From Mugil cephalus (lineage: Eukaryota; Chordata; Actinopteri; Mugiliformes; Mugilidae), in the NCBI RefSeq assembly GCF_022458985.1, contig NC_061781.1, positions 12,737,501 to 12,801,500 of the forward strand: 64,000 bases of DNA. Direction: 5' to 3'. The position numbers were made by a program, and so were the translations under genes. The notes beneath the pieces are model-generated. The model was not told the origin of the DNA. It was given only the letters and a program-made list of their open reading frames with translations, and did no database searches. This document shows positions 48,001 through 60,000 of the stretch, piece after piece (positions within the stretch are counted from its first letter, which is position 1; the number at the start of each line of letters is the position of its first letter).

Positions 48001-51000
48001 CTGCAAATTTCTTTAATAGCTCGGTAATCGGGCCTGTTGAAGAAGCTGTAGAGCCAATTAAAGGAAATGGCACCCTCACAGGCTCCAGTTTAAAAAAAAA
48101 AAAAAAAAAAAAAAGTTCTCTGGATTCAGCATGGCAGCGCTTGTAACTACGAAGCACACTGGAGCTTTCCTGTGAAAGGCTCGGCTGTTCTGTGCAGAAT
48201 AAGAAATGAAAGCGTGCGAAGTGCTGAATGGGTGGCCCACTTCAGGGCCTGTGAGGAAGGTGAGGGAGGGCTTTTGATCATTCCTCGAGTTTGTCTTCAC
48301 CGTGTGTTGGAAACTCTGTGTGTGTGTGCGCGTGTGCTTTCTTAGAGAGGCAGACAGAAAAGAGACTCTGATAATGAGATTCTGTATATGCGTGTGGATG
48401 CCTTTGCATGTGTGATGTGTTTGCTGCTCTGAGCCGGGAAGCTTTGAAGTCTGCGAGACGGGTCATTACAATTCTTCTTGGCAAAGGGAGAAACATTGAA
48501 TAATCTGGAAACGTCTGTAAACCAAGCGCAGATTTGGTCAAGGCCACAAAAGAAGGTTGAAAAAAAAAAGGGAATTAAATATTATCTGGGGCTACAGCAG
48601 TGCGCCCGTATCTGCCCGTAATAAACTTCTGTAAACTTTTCTTCTCTCCTCAGGTGGGTCAGGGAATTCTTAAATGAAGAGAACAAAGGCCTGGATGTGC
48701 TTGTGGAATATCTTTCTTTCGCACAGTACGCCGTCACGTAAGTCACTACCAGCTCCTTTTTTCTTTCTGTACCACTCTGGTCTATATGCAGAGCTGATAA
48801 CAAACACAACGCTGCTATTCTGCACAAGCGCTGATGCATCTTCGCACAGAGCCAGCACCCCCCGTCGCTGGCGCTGCCTGGTTGTCAGAAACACTGAGTC
48901 ACTGCAGGCACGTTGCTGACACACTGGCACTGAGTATTATACCAACCTTATGCTTCTATTCGCGGACGGACTGTGTGCTTATTAGTCACAAAGTCCCTAT
49001 TCAGGGCCAAAGAGCCGCATAGTTAAATTTTAAACTCACCCTTTCACTTCACCATACGCTATTACAGTCTGTCCACATTATGAAGGGTTAGCTATAAAAT
49101 CGTGTTTACCTAGCGCCACTGCAGCAGCGCATAAAAGTCATGGAAAGCACCAGTCTGCAAACTGAAATAGAATATAGCAGGTATGCTGTAACCGGCAGCT
49201 TTCCTGAGTTTGTGCCAAGTACAACAAAACGTGATCTTTCTATTCTATATATAATGTCTAAACCATAACTGTTCTCAAATTAAATATCATATAATGTACA
49301 AGGTGGAACTGAACTTCCTCACCTCTGTCAGTGCTCATTGGTACTAGCGCCTCAACAACGTACAGTGTTAGCGTATAATTTATGCTGCAGACGCTGCTAC
49401 AGCACAGCCGCTACGGTTAGCATGTTGGATGGCTTAGCAACACAAGTTAGCTTGGTTTGAATTTGAGGGGTTTTACCTACTGGCTAGAAAATGTTTCGCT
49501 AGCAAGAAGATTCATATTTCAGATTCATATTTAGTACAGTGTTACCCAATGACACAACTTTAGGTTGTCGGTCCATCCTGTTTTATTGAACATTTTGGCA
49601 CAAATGTTCTCCTGGACTCAAAGGTGAACTGATTAGATGTTGGTAGTTTGGATGCTCAGTGTGGTGACTCCTGCCATCACCGTCTTGTAAAATCATCTTG
49701 TCAAAAAAGTGGAGCTGACGTACAGCGTTGCCAGAAAAAGCTGATGGGTTCTAGCAATTTCAAACCAGCATTAAAAAACTAATCAGAAAAAACAATAACA
49801 AGTAAAAAACGCTAAAATAATCGCAAACCTGACGAAATTTTGTTCACCACACCAACAGTGTTTTTTTGTTGTTTTTTTTAAATGTAAGTTTCTGAACTGC
49901 CTAACTGTGCCTGAAACCGTCCGACCTGCTGAGTTTGGTGACACCTGGGGGGACGACCAGTCCTGTAATTATATATAATTTTAAAGATTGCGATGATTTA
50001 GAGGGGTGTGAATTATATATATATAAAATAAATAAAATCACCAAGGGTACAGTTGTCATGAGCGTGAGTGGGTAAGTTAACTGTAGAGTCTAAAACCATT
50101 TTTGTACCACACTGTAAACACCTATTTCTGCTGTAAGATTGGGCATTTTAAGATTGATGTATGAGGATTGACTGGCTTTTAGAAGCCAAACCAAAGTGGC
50201 CATTAACTACAGTTTTTAGCTCCTGAGGGTTTAACTTAAGAATTCAGACGCTAATAATTAATTTATACTTGTCTAAAAGGATAAAATAATAAAGTTATAT
50301 TATGACACAAAAATCAGCCGTCAACTTCACTGTGTGGCAAAAATGCTTTTTTGCTATTCATCACCATAACTCAAGAAAAACGATGCGTAGATTTAAATCG
50401 TATTTCACTTCTGTTCGGTGCCATAATTCTTAGGGGTCGAGAGTTTAGATCTTCTGTGCTACTGGGTTAAATCATTGGGTTCTTTGCATATCAGAAATCT
50501 TGTCCTTTGTGTAACACTTATATCTACAAGTTTGTGTTCTATCACAGTCAGCTTTATTTGCCAAGCATGTGCAGTTAGTCGTATTTTAATAAACGTTAAA
50601 GCTTTTAATAAGACAAGCTAGACCAGAGTAAATGTTGATGTCCATTGTGTTTCGTGCGTTGTCTTGACAGTTTTGATGGCGACGGTGTGGAGAACAACCC
50701 AGAGTCTGGGCTGGATAAGTCGAAGCCCTGGGGCCGCTCAATAGAGGACCTACATGGAGGGAGCACCCTGCCGTCCCCCATCACTGGGAACGGTATCACC
50801 CGAGTCGGGCGTCATTCCACGATACGGTAAAAACACACGCTAACACACTCGCTGATCGTTGAACGGTTTCCGATTTGAGAGTGAACCTTGTTTCTTTGAA
50901 AGATGTTTTTCTTTCTTTTTCAGCAAACCTAAATCGTTCTTTGTTTCCAGTGTTTGGCTGAAGCGGTGTGACTATTTTTAGGAGTCACGCATTTCATATG

Positions 51001-54000
51001 ATGTCTCAGCCGCTCCTTTGTGTAGTCATGAGGTCTGTGAAGCTTTAAATGGCTTAAAACACCTGCAGGAAGAAAATACTGTTTTCCTAACTCATGATAC
51101 CAAATTATGACACATGCTCGACAAGCAAGTGACAGGTGAAATGGAACAAATCACGTCTTTTCTTTTTGTTTTTGATTTTTATTAACTCCACCGGGCACTT
51201 TTAACTCCAAAACCCTGTGCGGTTTAATCGTAAGCCCGCGCTAATGTAGACTCTGAAGCCCAAATCCCATTCATTGGTGCATTATTTCTCTAATCCTCCC
51301 TATCATTCCATTAACGTCTCGGTACAGCCCTCGCACTGACTTCTGTGACCTCTAATCCTTTGGTTTGCAGAGGTTAGCTTGAACACATTGCTCACAAAGA
51401 GCGCCATTGATTGAAAGAAGCACATGCCTTCTTAATGCGAGATCCTTTCATGATAATCAAGTCAAGCATTTTCGGTCATTGATTGAGTTGTTTTCTGCCG
51501 TTATTTTCTAAAGAAGGAGAGTCTTCTTGCCAGGCACGTAAAATATAATGTGAACATCATGCTAGATGTGAAGTAAGGGAACGCAATTTGCTCGTAATGA
51601 TAAACAGCCATAGATAAGACTGGTGGACTAGCGTGATGGTAAATGGACCTGTTTTTATGTATCCCTTGTCTCCCTATTGGTAATGACAGTGCTTTACAAT
51701 CAAAAAGACACATATACACTCATTTACACACCAGTGCACCAAGCGCTAGGAACTGCAAAGCTTCAGTGTCTTGCTCAAGGGGCGGTTTATCTACTATTAT
51801 CAGTGTAAAGTGACAAAGTCATGAAATTCCTAAATTACTGTATGATACTGCAACAGTCCCACCTCATTTGTGCATATTTTACCCTTTTTTTTGTTTGTGG
51901 AGACGTAATCGATATTGATACCCCTGTCAGATATCAATATTGGGCCATAGCTGGCTTAGTTCGCCCACGTTGACCTCGTCACTGTCGATGCATGTACATT
52001 ATGTGTAACTGGTGGTCGCTGCGACACCAGTATGGTTGACTGTCTCTTCTGTTTTGTCCCGGTGCTCCCTCCATAGTCGTCTGCTCTATTGTCTGCCAGT
52101 CTTCGACAGCAGGCAGGTCTCGGCTTCGCTCCGCTGGCTCGCAGTGAGCTTTGTGCATCCCCGCTCCTCCCTCAGACACAGTCACGCACGCAGTCGCGCA
52201 ACGCTGCGGGGCAGGCACACTCCCGTACACATTCGCCCTGCCTCATTGTGCTTCATACCTCCCTGCTAGCGCTGCCCGGTTTATTTGTCCCGCTGTCTGT
52301 GTTGGGGATGTGAATTATTTGTACTGCCAGTCCACCACCCACCTCCTCCTCCTCCTCCCCGTCCTGCGCTTGAGACGGAGTTCTCCTTTCCTTGGAGTAA
52401 ATGGGTTTTTCTACATTCATTGTTCGTGCCTCCGTGTCTGTGTGCTGCTTGTGTGGCTCCCTAAATGCCATCCTGTGCAAAAGCTAGCCTAGTTTCTGCA
52501 ACAGCCCCGTAAAAGCTCAACACTAGGCTCCAACCGTCACACATAGACTATGTAGCTTCTAAAATTCTTCTGTATTTTGGATGTGTTGCCAGTTTCTTTT
52601 CCAATTAAGAGATGGCAACTTATTTATGAAGCATTTCATCTGTTTAGTTTTAATAATTAATATCAATTATTTTTTCCATTATACAGAATTGTTTTCGCAT
52701 GTGCTTGTTAGACTGGCTTTACGCTCGGAAAACTCAATAACTGCCTACTGTCAAATGCTGAATAAAGTTTTGTGTCTACTTCAAACCCGCCGCCTTGAAG
52801 GAGACCGAGCACACTGAGCTGTCCGCAGTGCTCTCAAATTAAACGGTACGTCCGCAGCGTTGCATTAGCTAGTAATGTGTGGCTGGGTCAGACCTGTGTT
52901 GCATAGTCCGTAATTATAGTTGTAGTGTTTGATGTTGTTCGTTGGTGACATTTAAATCAAATCCTGGACGTCTGAACTTCTTCCTGCGTGATGTAAGTGA
53001 ATCAGACCTCATTTGAGCCGGTCGACAGCGTTCAGCCTCAGTTTTTCGCTCCGACCTTTTGACCACTTTTTCTGCGTGCGGTGTTCAAGTTGCCGTTATT
53101 TGACCGTGGTGTTTTGCTGAATGAAATAAAACATTACCTTCCCGTTTAATCGCTTTGCCGACTGTAGCTGTGACCCTTCAGCTTAAGAAATGAGTAAACG
53201 TAGTTCGCGAGTTGTTCATCTACAAATCATGGAGGGGAATGTTCTATACTTTAACTGCTGTCCATGTGCCACACGATCACAGCCTGCTCTTTTTTTTTTT
53301 TTTTTTTAAATCACTTTCAAATTTAAACTAATTTCCCTCCCACTTTTATTGGTCTCAGTGATCACCGTAGCATGTCATTCAGGCTTTTGAACCCCACTTT
53401 TTGCTTCTTCTGTATTTAACTGAGGGCAAACTGAATTGTAAATAATGAGTTTCTCGTTTTAAGCAAAGTTCCATTTGTTTTTGTTTGTTTGTTTTCAAGT
53501 CAATTCAATAGAAATCCAAATTGTCTCGAGAACACGGAGCGAGTGTTGAGGCGACGATGGGAAGGAAAATTTTTCTTTTAGCAGCAACAAACCTTTTGGG
53601 GCATATTACATAATCATTTATTCATCACCGTGGTCTGTGATTAAGAAACACTGTGTACTCATTTCCTCCTGCCGCACCTCAGTTTGGATGCTGATTAATG
53701 CGGAGAGAAAAGCCTCTGAACAGGAGATTCATTTTTGGTTCTTTCGTAAAGCTGGTGCTCCAGCTCTCGTCCGACTGAATCGTGAATCAGGGTTCTAGAT
53801 TACTAGAATCTAGATACTAGATTTTTTTTCTTACTTTAATGTATATTTAAAGATGAATTCTCACCTGTCTTTGTGTTAAACTGCTAGACCTTTTCAAACA
53901 GACATGCTCACACACACGCACACACTCTATTGTGATTCACGCAGTAGTCACGGCTTCTGGCATGGGAGCTGGCATGAATCGGCGTGTCTACCAGTAGCCT

Positions 54001-57000
54001 GAAGACACATTTTTTTCCTCCAGAAAGGAACCTCGTGACAAAAGTCTGAAAATAAACCGCTTCGCTCCGACTGGCTCGGCACATTATTCAGTAGCACTGC
54101 CGCTCCGGCGTCTTTAAATTGTGAGAGCTGCAGCAGGAGGAGAGGCCTTGTTTTTTTTTTTTGTCTGTAAAGCTGCACAATCACTGCACCGCATGCAAAT
54201 GACCAACCGCTATTGTGCCCGGCTGTAAGTGATATCTTTGTGAGGGACGTTAAATTAAAACAATTGAAAGAAGGCATCCCGTGCGTGGCCGTAGATTATG
54301 CGGCCTTTGTGCGTGTTAATGTGAGGTGGCGTGGCAGTTTAATGGCCTCCCTATGTGAAGGAGATGGTGTGTGACCAGGGCTCGCTCACAAGCGGCGTCT
54401 GTTTTCTTGTTTATCCAGTTCCAGCGCACGTCTGGGTTCAGACGTTTGCCCTTATCTCCTTAATCCTTGACCTCTTTTCATCCTTTCACTTCTTCTCCTT
54501 CTTTTATTTTTATTTTAGTTGCAACACACTTCCCAGCCGGAGAACGCTGAAAAACTCCCGACTGGTCTGCAAGAAAGACGACGTCCACGTCTGCATCATG
54601 TGCCTGCGCGCCATCATGAACTACCAGGTCAGCTTTGTGTATCGGCAGGAGGGCAACCACACAGTCTGCCTGCCCCCCCGCCCCCCTCCAGGCTAAAGCA
54701 CATTCATCTAAATGAAGCCAAATTCAATTTACCCCGCTGCTGGTTCTCCATGTTTCATTTATTATGTACAGGAATGCCCTCCTGCTTATTCCAGTCTCTC
54801 CTCTTCTCTGTTAATTCGCTTATTTGTCTCTGTCTTTCTCCCTCTCATTTGTTTTCCGTCTTCCAGTACGGCTTCAACATGGTCATGTCACACCCGCACG
54901 CTGTGAATGAAATTGCACTAAGCCTCAACAATAAAAACCCAAGGTAAGTTCAAATGGGAAGTAAAAACTGCAAAGGTTCATGTTTAAAGGATTTAAACTG
55001 AAGTATTTGCTTGCTAATGAATGGAGTCGGTGTTTGTGTTAGAGCTTAACAAACCCAGATACTCCACCAACTTGGGGCTCAGTTTCACGAAGGAACCGCC
55101 ATTAGTTTCAGTGCACCTGCACAGTCTGATCCAGAGCGAGCGTCTTTGTAGCTCAGAGGCGCATTCATCCTGACAGACGGGTCAGGGCACCGCTGGCACT
55201 CTGCTCCGCACTGGCAGCTGCTCACTGAGACGGCTACCAGAGGGACTCCCTTTATGTGTGCGCGTGGTAGTGTGGTTGCGTTTTTTTTTTTTTTTTTCGT
55301 TCCGTGGCCCGGGGTTTGAAGATTTCCTCAAAAGTGAACGTGGAACCACTTTGCATCACCTGTCACATTTCGTCTCGTCCGGGGAAAGAGAAATCCAGCG
55401 TGAACGAACTGGAGGCTGGGTCCTGTGCTCTTTAACGCACACACATAAACACACACAGGCCTAATGTACTAGTTTTTTTTATACTTCCCTTTTATTCAAA
55501 AAATCTGGAGCTCTTGTGACATTGCAAAGTTTTTTATTACCAACTCAATTAAACAAGAATTCACATCCTGAATGTCTGAATATGATAATACTGTATAATG
55601 TTGATTAATGATACACAATGTATTCTGTATTCTATTTAGATCCGTTCTTGACGGATATTTCAGTGGTGACTTGAGTGCAGGTTTGCCGTGACTCATCTTC
55701 TTCTCTCCCTGTTCCACAGAACTAAAGCTCTGGTCCTGGAGCTTCTGGCGGCGGTTTGTCTCGTGAGAGGAGGCCACGAAATCATCCTGTCTGCGTTCGA
55801 CAACTTTAAGGAGGTACGAGCCACGCCGAGAGGCCGAGAACGCACGCCTGGGAGGCCAATATATGTCATTAAATTCAGACTGTGCATTTTCAAGCCGTGA
55901 CTCAGCCTTTCAGGAATGCTCCTCCGGGCAGTTGTGACACCCTCATGGCTTCAAGGGCGACGAGGGAGGGGGAGGTGGTGGTGGTGGCATCCAGGAATTC
56001 GCTAGATCACAGACACCGGTTTAACTGCATAACGCTGGGATGACCCACTTGGCCGTCAAGAGAAAACGGTTAGCTGGATTTGGCAGCCGCATCAAAGTTC
56101 GGGATGTAACAGATAGCGTCGGCTGACCCCCGTCCCGTCTGGATGAGGTGTTGTGGCTGCCGGAGAAAACAGCAGAAAGGCCCCCGTGATGAAGTGGGCG
56201 TGATCAGCAGACCCATTTCGCAGCATACGGCCCCGCAAACGCGGGACGGCTACAGTTAATGTAATATTTACACCGCCGAATGAAATATTGAGTGTTGCTC
56301 TCAGCGGCCCTTGCATTAGTGGGAGAGTAAGGAGAGAGCAGATAAGAAGATGAAGGCTGAGAAACGGCTTTAATCGCAAAAGCCGCTGGAAGCACATCAG
56401 GACAGTTTTTTAATAGCACGATGGAGGCAGAGCTGGGTGGTTCTGTCTTTTTTTTTTTTGTTTGTTGGTTCTTTTTTGTTTTTTTTCTTCGGCTGGAAAA
56501 CCGAGGCTTCCATGTTATTAGATCTATTTAAGTGAGTGACTTTGATATGCTGCTTGGTGACTAAGCTTGAGGCATTACGCCGAGATTTTCGGATCCCCAT
56601 CCACCCTCCCTCCCCTTCTCTTCCTTCCTCCCTTCCTTCCCGATTCTTTATCACGCTCCGTCTCCCTCGTTGCCCGCCACATGAACTGTCTGAACTGCAA
56701 AGCATCTCCGTCTCGTTCCTCTTTTCCGTCTCTCCGTCACGCAAATTCCACTCCAAGTAGACTTCACTCGCAAAACGTCATATGCGGTAAAGGTTGAACC
56801 GCAAGAAATATTGATCACGCTCTCAGCTGTGTAGGAAATGAAAAGATGATCCAGCAGCAGTTTGTGAATAATTCATCATGGTTATTATCACTCTGAAAAC
56901 ATTGCCTTTTCTCTCAGATCACTGTGAGCAGTGAAGATCTCGCAGCTTAAGCTTTTTATTTGCACTAAACGCGGCAGATGACGTATGATTTTGGGTTCAG

Positions 57001-60000
57001 ATCTTTCTCCAAACCTGGAAACTGGTTTTCACAATTTATGGTGAACTGGCGTTCAGACACCATTCGTCTCTACACGCCTCCCCTTTCGACACATTCAATA
57101 AGCGTGTTGTTTTTTTCTTCACAGGTATGTATGGAGACCCAGCGGTTTGAGAAGCTAATGGAGTATTTCAAGAACGAGGACAACAACATCGACTTCATGG
57201 TGAGCCCACGCGCACTCCTAATGGCTATTGATTGCACCGCAACACTTCAAAACATTCAGGGATGACTTGTAACGTTGTTCTTTTTCAAAAAAAAAAAAAA
57301 AAATGCTTTCCCATTTAGTAGACAATCTGTGGTTTTGACACCCGTCAAATTGCTTTCTTTAAAGTTGCCAAGATGAGACACAAACACGACACGGATGAGT
57401 TCCCAGGTGCTATTTAGAACAACCACAAGCGTCCTCGCATTTGTCCGCACTCAAAAATAACTCGATGAACGTACTCATTATCCTCCCGGCTTTGTGGCGC
57501 GCGCGCCGGCCTATCAGTCTCTCTGAGGCGGTTCCTCGTCGCAGCGCGAACTGCAGATGCGCAGCGCATCAAGCCGAAGAGGCCCTGAGCGCAGAGATCT
57601 TGCCAAGTCTGTTATTTCCTGGCTGAGTGGTGCTAATTAGTCTGGCAGGGAGTACTTAAAAGCACTGTGAAGAAAGTGCCAGCTTATACATGATTTCATC
57701 TGATGCACTTACGCGTACGCGTCCAGTCTAATTGATGTGAAATCCAACAGATGCTGCGTTTGAATAGGCGGCCTTCAATGGGACCTTGAATGGGGCTTCA
57801 GTTGCGAGTTCAGTTCCCGGTCCCCCTGTAGGTCGTCGCCTGACAGCAGCGCTAAAGCAAACAGACTTTGTCAAAAGCTGCCGTGTCACGGCCCAGACAA
57901 CTGAGCTTCTTGCTGGAAGTTCATTAAGCCATTGTCGGCGTGTGAGAGCGTGCGAATGCACACCAGGGAGTGTGAGGAGCTCCTCCGTGATGTGTTTGTG
58001 AGAGCTCCCATAAGGCAGCCGATGCGGTTGAACGGGCTAATTTTGTTCATTTGTCTTTTCCGATGATTTTAATCCGCCGGATGAGCTGCTCTGCCCGTCA
58101 AGGCCGTCACAACGATGTGGATTTATAGACTACAGGTGGTATTAGCGATATCACCACAAAACTCTTGGAAAAATCTGCCTGTTAACAAGTTGTCGTTTGC
58201 TGTTTGTATTCTCCAGGTGGCGTGCATGCAGTTCATCAACATCGTCGTACACTCGGTGGAGGACATGAACTTCAGAGTTCACCTACAGTACGACTTCACC
58301 AAGCTGTGTTTGGACGACTACTTAGATGTAAGTTGAGCAGTGTGAGAATTCATCTCAGTCCAGAGAATAGGTTGCCATTACTGCTTAATAATTTCCTTTT
58401 CCATTATAGGAAAAAAATCTGAAAAATCACTTCTGTAGTTCTGTGTCTTCTGCCGGAGATGTCGGCCTCATGCGGTGAACTGAAAAACTGAATGATTTTC
58501 TCATCTTTTTTCCAGAAACTAAAGCACACAGAGAGCGACAAGCTGCAGGTCCAGATCCAGGCCTACTTGGATAACGTGTTTGATGTGGGTGCCCTTCTGG
58601 AGGACGCAGAGACCAAAAATGCTGCCCTGGAGCGGGTGGAGGAGCTGGAGGAGAACATGTCACATGTGAGAGCCCTGGAGTGCTGATTTACTCTGACATT
58701 AGGAAACAGACTCCTCAGCCTAATTCCCCCTCTTTTCCCTCTTTCCCTCCCTTTCTCCAAAAGTCTTCAAATTAGCGTCAGGAAGTTGATGGCGCAGCAG
58801 AATTATGCGAGAATTCGAGTTACTGCAATCTCATGCTTTCAGCTGTCTGTCTGAACAGATGCATTTAAATGTTTTAAGCTCTCACTATTTGTTTTTAATT
58901 CAGAAATATTAAACCATCCCACTGGATCTCTTTGTTGAGTTTTCATTTCAATTAGTTGACCTTTTCCTTCTGTTTTTTCTCTCAGATGACAGAGAAGCTG
59001 CAGGACATGGAAAATGAGGCCATGTCCAAGATTGTGGAGCTGGAGAAGCAGCTGATGCAAAGAAACAAGGAGCTGGATTCCATCAGGGTCAGAATCACTC
59101 TCCGTACACTGACGTCTTTTCTTTGATCTGCGAAAAGCTCGTTATTAGGTTTCCACACAAGTAGGGGGAAGACCATTCAACATTAGACATTCTGATTCAG
59201 ACATGCTGATTAAATTGTGCACAGAATAGGCACATTGTTTCAACTTCAAAAAGAAGTCCGTAAGATATAAACTTCCCATTTGACTTGTCCTTTTAAAGAT
59301 GGATCGGTATTTTTTTTTTTTTTTTTTTTTTTTTTGAAGATGAGTTTTTCTCTTTCATATCTTCTGCAACTCCAACTTTTCTCTCTCTGCACTACACAGG
59401 AAGTCTACAAAGACACCAGCTCGCAGGTGCACTCACTGCGGCAGATGTTGAAGGAGAAGGATGAGGCCATCCAGCGACAGAGCAACCTGGAGAAGAAGAT
59501 CCACGAGCTGGAGAAGCAAGGCACGATCAAGATCCACAAGAAGGGAGACGGAGACATCTCAATCCTGCCTTCGCCCGCCTCGGGTGTGCAGGGTTTGCCT
59601 GGTGCCACGACCGGAGGAAACGGTGCAGCTGTCAGTCCAAACCATGCGGGCGTCGCGGCGAGCGCCGCTTCCCCGCCTCCGCCTCCTCCTCCACCCCCTC
59701 CGCTGCCTGTGAATGGCACATGTAGGTTTAATTTTAGTCCTGGATTACTGCGCCAAACTGAGCGATCTAATACCAAATAATGATGATGTTATATTTATTT
59801 ATTTTACCTCTCTCCTAGTGCTCAACGGACCATCATCTATTACTCAGGCAACAGCTCCGCCACCTCCGCCACCACCTCCTCCGCCCCCTCCACCCCCCGG
59901 ACTGGCCTCGGCAATATCAGCCCCGATGCCTCCGCCGCCGCCTCCTGCAGCGCCCCCTCTGCCGGGTTGTGGGACGCCAACAGTCATCATGAACTCCGGG

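Larger units (their letters stand above)
36799..58327 (+). other. fmnl2: fmnl2 exons 2-11: GBD/FH3 (armadillo) regulatory region
   Basis: Ten exons encode residues 39-354, the GTPase-binding and diaphanous-inhibitory armadillo region. Conserved blocks include [100 protein letters not shown] and [20 protein letters not shown]. In diaphanous formins this part binds Rho-family GTPases and, through the DAD at the other end, keeps the protein closed. The exon at 50671-50826 carries the serine-rich linker [16 protein letters not shown], which is more variable than the rest. Confidence 0.92.
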
